64,000 nt of DNA from Chlamydoabsidia padenii (GCA_025330725.1 JAIWND010000001.1:1928501-1992500), one strand, 5' to 3'; shown: positions 1 to 11,225, counted from the first letter of the stretch. Numbers and translations are program-made. The notes: a model not told the origin generated them from the sequence alone.

Positions 1-488
1 TTCTGATCCTGTAATAGTAATAATAATAATAAAAAAAAGGGTATCATTAAACGAAGATCTGTTTACCTTTTACATTATCATTGACATCGTATGGGGTAAA
101 CCAACACGTGCTTGATTTTCTTATAATGTAAAAGAGTGTACACAAAATCATGATAAAAAGTAACAAGTTTTACTTACGGAGTACGGCAAAGCAACACATA
201 TCGTCGTTCCAACCTAAGAACAAGATCCCAGCCCCATAATATATTGTCTCCAAGTTATTACAGTCAATCAATAGTGTCACATTTTGTTATCTTACCTTGA
301 AATAGTCCAACGGAGACATGGTGAATCTTGATAATATAAAGAGCACCTTGTTTCAAGTCTTCGTGTTCAAGAGGTTGTAGTGTTCCTTCCCATAGAGCCG
401 CTGATACTTTTCGATCGTTTACCGTATTGGATTGAGAGGGATGCCACCGTGCAAGCTTCTGTAGGGTCATTCGACTTTTGTCCACCAT
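1..488 (-). CDS. Unrecognised protein, 5' part only (runs off the window)
   Basis: The start codon is at 488 and the first exon runs to 296, with a clean GTAAG donor. A 36-nt second exon (213-178) follows, and a third starts at 8 and continues past the left edge. The three exons join in phase, giving a product that begins MVDKSRMTLQKLARWHPSQ and continues through GLFQGWNDDMCC. No signal peptide or membrane segment is seen in this piece. I do not recognise the family. The in-phase exon joins and consensus splice sites are the evidence that it is a real gene. Confidence 0.55.
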
Positions 489-893
489 TTTGCGTTACAG
501 AGACCAAAGTGGCGTAAAAAAAAAAAGTGGTAATGTGTGAAGGAAGGCTGGGGAAGAATTAAAAAATATGTAGATGGATATATAAGGAACGGTGTGGAGG
601 TAGGAGTTGTGTATCAGGGTTAAATACGAGAGAATGAGAGAAGTAAAGGTAATGGAGAAGAAGTAGAAGAAAGAAGAAGATAAAAAAAAAAGAGTATAAG
701 GGAAAGAAAGAGTCCGAAAGGGCCGAATGGATTTTAAAAACAGACTTTTATTCCAAAATCCTGGTTAGAGTTCCACAAGAGCAATCCAGTTCCCATATAA
801 GGAAGACCGCAAAAAAAGAGTGTTCAAACCCCGATTATGTTAGCACTTTTTAAAGAATCAATCTATCGTATTCATTACCTTTATTTTTTAAAG
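489..893. other. Gene-free leader with a TTCAAACCCCG element
   Basis: This stretch has a purine-rich tract around 600-710 and a TTCAAACCCCGATT element at about 824-837. That element recurs near many genes in the window. I see no coding sequence here. Confidence 0.4.
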
Positions 894-1791
894 TTACCAA
901 CATCCTTCACTATCGATTATAGTTGTACATGGCGTATGTATATTAAGTGGTATGTTGCTTTCCATTTGATGATCCAAATAGCGTGATACAATTTCATTTT
1001 GGCGTTTCAGGAGTCCATTTGCGCCATCATCATCCTTGATTACTATGTATTGTCCAAATAAGCACCCTAGCTATAGAGAATAAAACATCATCAAAGTGAC
1101 ATAAGCAGCCAACAAGGTCCACATCAGATCGAGTCGCTGTCAATTGAAAAGTGTCGGTCAAGTCATCCACATCAGAAGCAAGTTCCTAAAGTTCAGAGCA
1201 ATCAATCAAGAATTATATTAGTAACACGAATAGGGTCATTTTTGATATCTTTTTTACCAGATCGATAGTACTCCCAGTTGACACCAAATAACAGATTACC
1301 GTAAATGGACCTTCATGTTCACCATTGCCACCATAAAAAGAGAGGCATTGGTCACAAGTTGCCCAATATTACCTGTTACCGCCAGCGCATTATAGTAAAA
1401 TGATAAAGGTTAATATATATATATATATATATCATGTCAAAAGGTCCCTTCTAAATATACTACCTTTTAGCCCTTTATCAGTATAGTTCTTCATACAAAG
1501 TGGCTGCTTGATCTATGTGTGTCCCCTGGTGGAAGAGGTAAAATATAAAGACTGTGAGTAAAAGCTGAAAAAAGAGCGATCAAGAATGTTCATTACCTTA
1601 TTCCAGTATTATTATCAAAAGGCCATATATTTGAAGTGAGAGGGATGACGTGATTAACAAGCATAGAGATGTACAGTACTAAAGGTTGTTGTTAAAAAGA
1701 GTAAAGATGAGTCATAAAAACATTAGTACAATAAGAGATGCATCAGTTCAGTTACCTAGTATTATATAACGTATCCAAGAAGAATAGCCAT
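894..1791 (-). pseudogene. Probable broken or mis-resolved gene, family not recognised
   Basis: On the minus strand several coding-like blocks are separated by plausible introns. The last block (1070-894) is open for 58 codons, starts LGCLFGQYIVIKDDDG and ends in TAA. It can be reached from a block containing GSTIDL and DLTDTFQLTATRSD through short GT-AG introns. Upstream, a block reading NALAVTGNIGQLVTNASLF continues as YGGNGEHEGPFTV only if the frame changes within a run of five T residues near 1,345. The candidate first exon (ATG at 1791) meets an in-frame stop after nine codons. This pattern suggests a decayed gene, though a wrong splice model is possible. No domain could be named. Confidence 0.4.
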
Positions 1792-2284
1792 TGTTGAGAG
1801 CTGATAAATAGGTAATGCAGTTGATTGGATTTGATGTGGACAAAAGAGTAGAAGAAAAAGAGGTGATTCTTTTTTTCTACATTTTTTTTTTTTTTTTTTT
1901 TTCAAAATCCCCAGGGCCAATCGGCGTTTTAAAATTCCTTGTTTGTTACACCATTGATTTTTTTACATGATGGGATCATCATTATGCTAAACTGAGAGTA
2001 AAAGCAAGAAGGGAAGTAAAGCATATATAATCAATGGTCGATTAGAATGACAACAATTATCATATAATGGAAGAGGAGGTAGTTTTTTCCCCTACCACTT
2101 TAAGAATGAACTACTGCTACCCCTATCACACAACCTTTGCAAACAAGTGCACAATGCATCGCAAAAAAGTAACCGGAATGTTTATTTAAATAAGACAAGG
2201 TAATAAAAAAGTATGTTTTAAAAAAAGGTATCCTATGTAAAGACGGGGTTCTAAAACTATGTATGCGTGTAAGGGGGAGAGGTG
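1792..2284. other. Gene-free spacer
   Basis: A poly-T run lies at about 1,883-1,902 and short AT-rich sequence follows down to the 3' end of the transporter gene. I see no supported feature. Confidence 0.3.
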
Positions 2285-3891
2285 TCAAACTTGATCATCA
2301 CTGGGGATCATTTCCATTGTTTCAATATCACGATCCTGGTCATCTTGAAGAGAGTCTATGTTGACGAGAAAGAAGCCTGCTACCACCAAACATGCGCCAA
2401 CAAGATATTGTACTCCAGGCAAAATATGCTTGAGGATAATATCACCGATCAATGCCAATGGGACCTAAATCCATGTAAAGAAAAAAAAAAAAAAAAAAAA
2501 AGTCAATCTCCCATCTTTTTGCTGTTCCTTTTTCTTTTCTTACCGTTAAAGTAATACCCAAGGTGACGACTAGAGGTGAAGTCATCAACATGGAAATCAA
2601 CCAAAGGTAATCAGATCTACAATACATTAACAAGGTTAAATCCATAATAAACAACCAAACCTACTTACAAGAATGTGCCAATAAATGCATTTAAACTAAT
2701 CAAGATCCATAATGTAGATTGTGAAGGCCATGAGAAGGGTTCTATGCCTGTCCAATCGAGTATAAAGAAGACAGGCCAGAGCATGACCACATTGATAAGA
2801 CCGACAAATCCAAAAAAGGTTGGCATATTGATCCGAGATTCATCGCCAATCCACCGTTTCAACAAGATAGTGTACAAGCCATAAAACACCGCACCTGTCA
2901 AAGCAATCAAGTCCCCCATTAGTTTTGTATCCCGCTGGGCTTGTTGATCTGACCATGATACCAGGATGACACCAAGAAGACTTGATAAAGAGAGAGAGAG
3001 AGAGAGAAGGGGGGAAAAGTGGGTTTAGAATGTGAGAAGGTAGGATCATGTACGGATATCTTTACCTGACACCTACAGATATCATCTTGATCCAATGGAA
3101 TTGTTCAACCTTGAAGATAACTCCAAAGATCAAAGTAAACAATCCTAGAGAAGAAAGAAAATATTAGTATATGACGATGGTTTTAATTTGTGTGGGAGGA
3201 GTACCTGACATGGATGAGAGAATCGTGGAGCTACCCACCGAAGTATAAGCCAAACTAGCGTTTGTACAGTAATTAGCTACAAACCATAAGATACAAAAGG
3301 AAGCACTGACCCGTATTGTTTCAGGTAAGGTCAAAAGTTGGTGAGTGCCGTCGCTCATGCCGTCTTCGTCTTCCTATATATATAACAAAAGGAAGCGAAA
3401 AAAAAAAAAAGAGTCTTGTTATCAGGTGGTATCTTTTTCTTTTTATTCAAATCTTTACCTTGTCTTCTTCAATTTTGTCTTCTTCAATTTTGTCTTCTTC
3501 ATTTAATAACCGTTCAGTCACCACACTATTAAATCAAAATCAATCAGACCCATGCCTCGGCTTGTTTTACTTTTTTCTTCTTTTTTTTTTTGACGTTACG
3601 TTACGTTTCAGTCGTGCCATTACAGATCAAGAAGGGAATCAAGTAGAGGATAAATGTTGATGTGCTGTAGTAAGTGATAAAAAACGGCCGTTCATAGTTT
3701 TGTTCCCCAAAGATATTCTACACACAAAAAAAGAGAGGAGGGTTAGAGTTGGAGGTGGACTTTTTTTTTTTGGAGGGGAAGACAGGACTTACATTGGTTA
3801 TAAAAGATGTTGTCACCCAAATACATACTACCAAGAAAAGTGCAGCTATGCCCAAGTAATATCGTTTTTTTGTTGATTGAATGGGTAGCAT
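2285..3891 (-). CDS. SLC35F5-like drug/metabolite-superfamily transporter
   Basis: This is a multi-span membrane transporter of the EamA/SLC35F type, related to human SLC35F5 and yeast YML018C. Members of that family sit in vacuolar or Golgi membranes and their substrates are mostly unknown. The N-terminus is KKRYYLGIAALFLVVCIWV. A later exon reads MGDLIALTGAVFYGLYTILL followed by GDESRINMPTFFGFVGL, the signature region shared with SLC35F5. Seven consensus-flanked introns connect the exons in phase, one ending after a poly-T tract at 2,479-2,500. The start is the ATG at 3891, directly before the first membrane segment. A hydrophilic loop repeats an EEDKI unit. A GCGGGGATT element lies about 35 bp upstream of the start. 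The C-terminus is acidic. Family assignment is firm; substrate is unknown. Confidence 0.88.
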
Positions 3892-4025
3892 TATGAAGAG
3901 AGAGAGAAAGAGAGAGAGAAAAAGGGCGGGGATTAAAATATTCTTTTTTTATTTTCATGCCTTCTCAAAACCAAGCTTAATTTTGATTGGCTGAGTTATA
4001 TTCATGCATATTTTTCTAATTTGGA

Positions 4026-4961
4026 TTAAACATAAGCAGGCAAACGATCTGCCTCATAGCGAGGCAAAGCATTTTCATATTCTACAGTTTTCATAAACAC
4101 CGGCAAAGGAAGAGGATTACTTGAAGAGGCGTCATCAAAGGCAGATGCAAAAATGGAGTAGATATCAAGATCAGAGGAGGCGCGCAGACCATAACCGAGA
4201 GTACCGATTTTGATGGGCAACGTCACTACATGGGAGCGACCGAGCTTGACAATCAAGTGATAAGTTACTGCAACAAGTGGACTAAATGAAAAGGAAGGAG
4301 GGAGATCGATAGGTAAAGTCAGACACAAATCACCAGGTATAGGGTGATGATGCATGGAAACAATCCGAGTCTTCTTCTTTTCCTTACTACATATCACAGT
4401 TTGATCCAAAGCCATGAGAACACTATGCATATTACTTGAGGTACTGGTAAAATGAATGCTGATGGTGGCACCGGGTACATAATCCAAGGCATAAAGGGCG
4501 ATCTGGGCGGCAGGCCCAAGGGTGTGCACTAACGGGGCTTTAAAAAGGATGGTTTCCAAAAATGGACGGAACGTGATCTCCTTGCTTGCCGTTATGTCTT
4601 TTCCATCGAGAAAAACCGAGAGTTTAAAATAGCAATTGTAAAGTGGATGGTCCATACTGGGTGGGAATTGGACTGTGGGTAGCTGTAATGTGAAATCAAA
4701 GACACTGGTCGTTGTTGGTTGCTTGCTGTTCCATAAAACTGTTTGCGTGCCGAAGAATTGGTTCTTGTAAATCGGTACCTGACGAGTGCGTTCCGCACCA
4801 TGGAAGATTAGTCGGAGGCGAGTGGCATGAATGAAAAGTAAGGGGTCTAGTACATGGACTTGCCCCTGAATCACAGATCCAGGGCCAAAGACAGGTTCGT
4901 TGTCGAGCATGGTCCAGCCAAACTCGTTTTGAATGGATAGACTAATTTGATTATGATTCAT
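4026..4961 (-). CDS. Arrestin-like protein A (311 aa)
   Basis: A single-exon alpha-arrestin-like protein. Family members act as cargo adaptors linking membrane proteins to Nedd4/Rsp5-type ubiquitin ligases during endocytosis. Recognisable features are FGWTMLDNEPVFGPGS near residue 14, a central QFPPSMDHPLYNCYF segment and the C-terminal VEYENALPRYEADRLPAYV. The start chosen is MNHNQIS, because the longer in-frame extension reads through poly-T-coded phenylalanines that look like leader sequence. It is the neighbour and paralogue of the next gene, with collinear motifs. A TTCAAATCCCGCC element lies about 170 bp upstream. No canonical PPxY motif is obvious, so ligase binding through a PY motif is not supported. 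Confidence 0.8.
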   Translation of the reverse strand: MNHNQISLSIQNEFGWTMLDNEPVFGPGSVIQGQVHVLDPLLFIHATRLRLIFHGAERTRQVPIYKNQFFGTQTVLWNSKQPTTTSVFDFTLQLPTVQFPPSMDHPLYNCYFKLSVFLDGKDITASKEITFRPFLETILFKAPLVHTLGPAAQIALYALDYVPGATISIHFTSTSSNMHSVLMALDQTVICSKEKKKTRIVSMHHHPIPGDLCLTLPIDLPPSFSFSPLVAVTYHLIVKLGRSHVVTLPIKIGTLGYGLRASSDLDIYSIFASAFDDASSSNPLPLPVFMKTVEYENALPRYEADRLPAYV

Positions 4962-5313
4962 TTTGTGATTCAAAAGAGATGAAAAAAAAAAAAAAAAAAA
5001 AAAAAGGAAAATGATCAAGTTTTTATGTCTGATCTGGACAATACCAGTGGCAAAGTAAAAAAAAAATCCCATGCTTTTCAAACGACGCCCGTTTCAAATG
5101 AGAGCGGGGATCCTTGCATTGTAACATTTCAAATCCCGCCCATTTCCCCGAGAATCAATACAGTCAACAGCAGCAATAAAAAGACAGGATGAGAAATTAT
5201 GGTTGATATATAACATGTCAAGTTTTATTTCTTTCTTAATTATTAATTTAATCTATTCTATAAACGTTTAATTGTAAGAGTGAAGGGAATATTAAGGTTT
5301 GGGGAGCTGTCAT
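4962..5313. promoter_or_regulatory. Intergenic leader of arrestin A with CCCGCC-type element
   Basis: It holds a poly-A tract at 4,981-5,005 and the element TTTCAAATCCCGCCC at about 5,127-5,141, one of the best matches to the recurrent motif in this window. The part nearest 5,313 should be the 3' region of the second arrestin gene. Confidence 0.4.
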
Positions 5314-6449
5314 TTAGGAAGGAAGAGACCAGTATCCAGGCAAACGAGTAGATTCATAAAGAGGAAGAGCATCTTCGTATTCCACCGTCTTTTTAAAGAT
5401 GGGATATGCCTCATCGCCATCCGATGTGCTGTAGATGGACAAGTCATAAGGTGAGTGCACACCTGAACCCAAAGTACCCACGATTAATGGCCAATCCATC
5501 TTGACTTCCTGTGACAACATCGATAAAGGTCCTTTGCGTTTCACCGATAACTGGAGACGATATGTGATGGTGATTAGCTTGCCGTATGTAAAGGTCGGTA
5601 CCAGTATATCAGGTATTTCCAATGTTAAAGAAGAAGAATATGAGTCCTCTCGATTTTCTAGATGGATTGATTGGACGATTGTGTTGTTCGATGCCACCAT
5701 CCGAGTCAATGGAGGGACATCTTCAAAGGATAGACAAGTGATGGTTTGATAAAGAGAGAATGAGAGATGCAACGGTTTCGTGGACGTTGAGGTTGAGTGG
5801 ATGATGATAGAGCCAAGAATGGATTCACCAGGTAGATACCCCAGAGAGTGTAGTTTAGTTATTACATGTAGATCGGATTGCTGGAGAGCTGTTGTTAAAG
5901 GTTTTTTCAACAGTCGTGTTTCCACAAATGGCATATAAGTCATGCGTTGTACCTTGGTGATGATATTTTTATAATGAGATTGTTGTTGTTGAGATTCCAC
6001 CCGAGCAATCAGACTGAAGGTACAGTTATAAAAGTTGTCGTCCATGGAAGGTGGGTATTGGATCATAGGCATTTGTATGGTGAATGGATATTTATAATGA
6101 CCCACGTCAAGTGATCGCAAACCTTCTTTGTTGTCCCATAGGATATGTTGAATACAAAACAAAGGAATATGCTTAGCACGAAGTACACCCGGTTGGATTT
6201 CCACTGGTACGAGTCGTTCTTGTCCTTGGAATACCAATCGAAGTCGATCCATTGTTAAAGCCTCGGTGAGTTCTAGTTCTACATAACCTAGTTTGTCATA
6301 GTATGCCAATCCATCGGTAAAAAAAAAAAGAAAGCGCGATTTTTTTTTTTTTTTTCTAATTTACCTTGAAATACCGACCCAGGGCCAAAGACAGGGAGAT
6401 CATGTACAGACCAGCCAAATTCTGGTAGCAGATGTATTGAGAGAGACAT
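5314..6449 (-). CDS. Arrestin-like protein B (352 aa, two exons)
   Basis: This is the paralogue of the adjacent arrestin-like gene. Exon 1 (6449-6365) reads MSLSIHLLPEFGWSVHD then LPVFGPGSVFQ. A 77-bp intron ends at CAAACTAG, and exon 2 runs 6287-5314. Joining in phase 1 restores FQGYVELELTEALTMDRLRL. Shared landmarks with paralogue A include QYPPSMDDNFYNC, LGYLPGESI, IVGTLGSGVHSPYDLSIYS and VEYEDALPLYESTRLPGYW. The intron carries a poly-T/poly-A tract. The pair most likely arose by tandem duplication. The role is inferred to be trafficking-adaptor-like, from family membership only. Confidence 0.8.
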
Positions 6450-6701
6450 AACTATGTAACAAATGATGAGAAGAGAGAGGGAAGGAGTTAGTTTGGAATA
6501 TGTTTATAAATTAAAGTAACCCACTTACTGGTTATGATCGTAGATGATATTTCCGCAGCAATCCTCCATATATAAAGTTAAAAAAAAAAACTGCGGGAGT
6601 TCGGAAAGAGATCACTTTCACAAGATCACCCTGTAAAAGAGATCGAAGAGAGGTGTAACAATAATTTGTCAAAACATGGACCATTCACTGGTAATCAAAG
6701 T

Positions 6702-7736
6702 TTATTGAATATATTTATGTAAAAATCGTCTATGGAAGTCGGATCGGAGCATATCGTTAACAAACCGCTTGTTTGGTTTTTCATCCATCCCCCGGGCCTG
6801 GTTCTTGAATATAACATCATCATCCCATCTAAAATAACATAATTAGTTCCCACCTTGTTTCGTATCGCCATGTCAACACTTACCTTCGCTTGACACTAAA
6901 GTCACGGTTTTGTTCTTGTCCAATGTTGAGTAAAGGATTTCCTGTCATGGCTTCGTCATCCCGTTGTGCAGCTTCTTGTTCCTGTTTTTCCCGTTCTTGT
7001 CGTTCCTTTTCTTCAGCACGCTCTTGACGAATTCGTTGAAGAGTAGCAAGAAGTTCGGCAGTGTTTTCATCATCGTCGCTATCTTCGTCGTCGTCGTCGT
7101 CATCTTCTTCGTCACTATTGAAAAAAATGTTAATTAAAAGTACTGGTGACAGTTTCTCTTATATATATATACGGTATTACCTGCTACTACTATCACCATC
7201 ATCGTCACTTTCTTCTTTATCCAGAGCCGCCATTTTCTCTGCTTCCGACAAGAGTTGTTTTCGTTTGCTGTCCACATCTGAGGCACCAGGATCATCGCCA
7301 CCACCACCACCACCACCATCCCCCGACGTCAGTAGTCGATCAGAAGCACCTCCTGTTTTGCCTTGTTTTTCATAGTACTCGAGTTCAGCCTGGCGTAATT
7401 CTTCCTTTAACCGTTCACGGTCACCGATTTCAGCAGGTGTTCCTTGACCAGGTTGTCTATTAAATGGATATATAAACCAAAAATGAAGTTAATCGTTCTA
7501 GCAATGATTTAGTTCTTTTTCTATTTTCTTTTACCTGAATTTGAGTTTTGTATGTGATGCAATATCACGAGCACTGTATTGGAAGCTTGGGGCCTTGCTA
7601 TCATTTCCTCTAGCTGGATCAAAAGTGGGACGAGCTGCTGTGGTCTATAATAAGAACAAATCAATGGTCAAGTTAATGTTGCTTTTTAAAGATTGAGTTT
7701 GTTTTAGATTGTTCCTTTGGGTGTGATGCTTACCAT
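6702..7736 (-). CDS. CWC15: Pre-mRNA-splicing factor CWC15 homologue (248 aa)
   Basis: CWC15/AD-002 is a component of the Prp19-associated spliceosome core in the nucleus. The N-terminus [15 protein letters not shown] and [16 protein letters not shown] match the family, as does the C-terminal block [19 protein letters not shown] ending [11 protein letters not shown]. Between them lies an Asp/Glu-rich stretch and a coiled-coil-like [14 protein letters not shown] segment. There are five exons: 7736-7734, 7644-7535, 7456-7181, 7114-6884 and 6828-6702. The first coding exon is the ATG codon alone, followed directly by GTAAGC. The predicted length is slightly above the human protein (229 aa), explained by a Gly-rich insertion. 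The transposon island begins only about 180 bp upstream of the start. Confidence 0.92.
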
Positions 7737-7916
7737 GATGATTGAGTTTTACACAATAATTGAAGTTGAAAAAAAAGATGAGAAGAGAAAGGGAGGGAAA
7801 AAAAAAAGTTGAGTCTAGATAAACAAAAAAAATACGAACCCAAAAATCGCTGATGTTCAGACCCCGACTTGGGTTGACTCGGTAGGAAAATGTAATCCAA
7901 ATAAAACCCCTTCCTC

Positions 7917-8053
7917 TTTTTTTTTTTCTCCTCTTTTCTTCCTCATCCTTTTTACATCTTCCTCTCCGTTTTACAATCTTCACTTCTACTATGAACAACC
8001 CTACTACTAACACTGCTGAAGCTACCATTTACTCCAAACGGTGCAAATAGAAA
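7917..8053. repeat. MULE terminal inverted repeat, outer left
   Basis: It contains the reverse complement of TTTGCACCGTTTGGAGTAAA at its inner side. Read rightwards on the plus strand, it encodes a short peptide starting MNNPTTNTAEATIYSKRCK, a copy of the transposase N-terminus. Confidence 0.75.
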
Positions 8054-8105
8054 AGGTAAACACCTTATTTTATGTTAAAAAAAAAGATTGATATTGAATA
8101 GGTTG

Positions 8106-10783
8106 TTAATCATAAATGTCTTGTATAGGGTTACCGTCCCACCAGGTTCTTGGTAATGTTGTCCGTTGGCGCTCTCCAATAACAGCATCAAGGTAAGCAT
8201 CTACGTTATTGTCATTTAAAGTACGGGCAAACACAGCACCTTGTGCGGGATTGGATGTTAACCTTCTAATATAAGCATTCCTTTCTTCTTCTGCTCTTTC
8301 TTCGACTCTTGCCAATCGGTCTCTCAATCGCCTTGCTTCGACATGCATTTCTCTATACCTAGTTTGTTGGCCAAGTACTCACGCTCCTCGTCTACAACCA
8401 GTGCATCTTGTTGTTGCACTCTTCTTGGGGGGGGATCACCAATTGTGGTATTTCGAATCGTGGTGGTGGGGCTGGTAGGGGTCCATTGGTTCTTCGTGGC
8501 AGAATTATCAAATCCTCCTGCTCTGCTGTACGATCGACGTTGGTGATACGACGGTGCAAAGGCGGGTAGGCAAGAAGACCTTCTCGTGGATGATTACCAG
8601 GATGATAGGTGTTTGGGTTTGTAGTCTTTGGAAACACACGGTTAGTATATAGTTAACAGTAGATACAGATATATTAAAATAGATTCCTTACCGGCGAAAA
8701 ATAATAAAGGGTGGTGTATGTGATCTTTTAATAAAAAAAAAACTGTCTGTTTACCAAATCACTGTTTGTCGTTGTTATGTATGACTTGACCAAATGTTTG
8801 CAAAGTGCCACTGGGCTTTGTAAAAAAGCTGGGAAACCACACACCCATTGGGTCAAATCGGTTAAATATTGTACGTTTGAAACGGTGGCAAGTCTGCCCT
8901 TAATCCATTCGTGCATAAAGCGCGATTTAAAAGTCGACGTCTCCGATCGAGACACTATCACTGATCGGTATTTAACCTTCAGTTTTTGGTAGTAGTGCTG
9001 TATAATCACAAAGACGACGAAATCAAGACGCGCACGATTGTAGTGGTAGAGATGAGTTCGTTTGAGTACTTTCCAATGGGCTTCCACCATCATCGTCGTT
9101 TTGCCAATGGGTAGGTTAATTTATGCATAAAAAGGGGTTATCAAATTCATATTACCTTGAGGAATTAGACAATGCATATTATAATGCTTCCCCATCATTT
9201 CCAAAATAGCTTCGCGTTGATTCACTGTTGTAAGTTCCTATCCTTTCTGCGTGCATCGTGAACCGGAACGAAGCTGGGATCAATGAAGTTATACTCGTGA
9301 TGGGCAGCTTGTTCATTATAAATTGGTAGAATAACAGTTTTTGGCTTTGACAGCTTGAGTTTTACTGCTCTTTTTGAATGCCATAAACATAAACGTATAA
9401 TCGATGTACCAACAGATGTATCGGATGGTTAAATTGATTCAACTACATTAATTTCAGCTTGATTTTTATCCGCGAACATGAATGTTGGGTTGAGACCCTG
9501 ATCTTACATGACTTGGAAAAAAAATTTCAAGGCTGCAGCCCTGTGAGTATCTTCACCTAATGAAGTGTCATTGCTACCAACTTTTACAATCTGATAGGCG
9601 ATTGGGTAACCCGAACCATAAATACTGACTACTACCCAACACAGCTCGAAACTAGCGCGATTCGTTTTGTAAGTGGAATTCCATCACTTGATTGCTCTGC
9701 ACAAGAATATCAAAGAACTCCGTTTCAAACCCAAAGTATTTCATATCATCAGCACTACGGTATATCAACTACCATACATTACCGAAAATCAAGTATAACA
9801 AATAGATCAACAAGTTTATTAGTAAATATTAACACTACAATCAACACCACAGCCTATACTAAAGTATTCTATACTAATGACTATAACTAAGATCCAACCA
9901 CCATTTGCCACACCGTTATTGTCGCACCACTACTTCCCTCTTCACAATCAGAATCTTGATGGAGAGATTGGATCAAAAGACGGCGGGATTCCAACTGGTC
10001 GTCGTATTTCTTGTATGATGCTTCGAAACCCTGGGGCCAAGTAGTTGAAACCTGTTCACGGTTCACAACATAACCAAAGCGAGCGACCACCTTTTCATAA
10101 AAGTTGATGGCGTTGATATTGTGAATGTCGAGTTGAGTGTTGATGAATTCTTTTATCGCTTCTGACATTGGTGTTGCACGGATCATCCTACTTTCCATTA
10201 CTTCAGGTCGTTCATGGTCGATATGATGGACCACGTTAAGGTTGATCCAATTGTACTTCCTATTGATAAAACAGTATACCTTTCCTTTGCAATCGAATTC
10301 ACCCATTCGCTTATATCGTCGGCGTAAATTGGTGGTGTCGACGTGATGGCAAACTATATCAATTATATTTACCGTCGATATCCTGCGACCAAACCGCTTC
10401 AAATGCCACACAATGTCGCAATTTAGGCATAACAGAGTGCTTCCAGTAGTATCCAAAGTGATCAATTTCTTGGACCACGTTGAGGAGTTCGGCTTGTATT
10501 TGTTTGTCAGAGAGATCACGAAGGGTGTGTCCCATGAATATTTCCGCCGAGAGGTAAACACCATTATCACCAACTTCATGATCCAGGAAGTAATGAGGCA
10601 CTTCAAAAAGCATTATCAGCGAAGTAGGTGGTTTCTTTTCTGAAGCGTCCCGTTCGCGGCAGTCGTAGCAAGTCTTAAATCGTGCTTCACCAACACCAGC
10701 AAAAAAGTTGTTGTGGCTTCGTCGATTTGCACCGTTTGTAATAAGTGGTAGCGTCAGCAGTGTTAGTAGTAGGGTTTTTAATG
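8106..10783 (-). pseudogene. MULE transposase pseudogene (left copy)
   Basis: This is the exact mirror of the right-arm transposase over the inner part, with the same frameshifts and stops. Recognisable blocks are the Cys-containing KTCYDCRERD near the N-terminus, the YRFNR-like segment HLYHYNRARLD, and the SWIM-like WVCGFPAFLQSPVALCKHL. The C-terminal coiled region (8348-8106) differs from the right copy at several residues, for example ARTLNDNN against AHVLNDNN. It cannot encode an intact enzyme. Confidence 0.8.
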
Positions 10784-10874
10784 GTAGAAGTGAAGATTGT
10801 AAAATCGAGAGGAGGATGTAAAAAGGAAGGAAAAAAAAAAAAAAGGCTGAGGAAGAGAGAGGAGAAAAAAAAAA
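10727..10874. repeat. MULE terminal inverted repeat, inner left
   Basis: This is the inverted partner of 7917-8053, sharing GCACCGTTTG, GCAGTGTTAGTAGTAGGG and AGTGAAGATTGTAAAA, with a longer A-run near 10,830. Confidence 0.75.
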
Positions 10875-11225
10875 GAGGGCATCTTTTTAAAATGCCGCGT
10901 TGTATTAGCCAATCAAACGCAACGAAAAACCTGAAATCGCTTATTTTTATTGGCTACAATATGCATCTTCATAAGCATTTAACAAGTGTAACTTTATCTT
11001 TTGTGATGTTACTTTGATATAAGATCTACTTTTATAGGCTTTACTATCGCTATTTGTCTTATTTACAGTCCTTACAAGCGTAGCAACATGGGAACGTTTT
11101 TTCATCCATTCATTCATCTATTACCATGTTAGAACAATCCATCAGTAAAGAAGGCCGACATCATTTATTGATTCAGTGAAACTTTACCTGCTGTCCTTTG
11201 GGTTCCTCGAAGTGATTGGTGTCTG

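Larger units (their letters stand above)
7917..10874 (-). mobile_element. Degenerate Mutator-like element (left copy)
   Basis: It is bounded by inverted terminal repeats of about 135-150 bp (7917-8053 and 10727-10874) and encloses a decayed MULE transposase read on the minus strand. Terminal repeats end in an A/T homopolymer next to GGAG. No convincing target-site duplication was found. Mirror copy lies at 20,457-23,415. Confidence 0.8.

Noticed and set aside
2993..3009. (AG)n tract and similar simple repeats (also CT at 44,390, TA at 34,056)
   Set aside because: Ordinary microsatellites in introns or leaders, with no sign of special function.
5127..5141. TTCAAATCCCGCC read as a tRNA T-arm (B box)
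   Set aside because: The sequence lacks the leading GG of a B box, and no A box, anticodon arm or acceptor pairing is found upstream in this or other copies.
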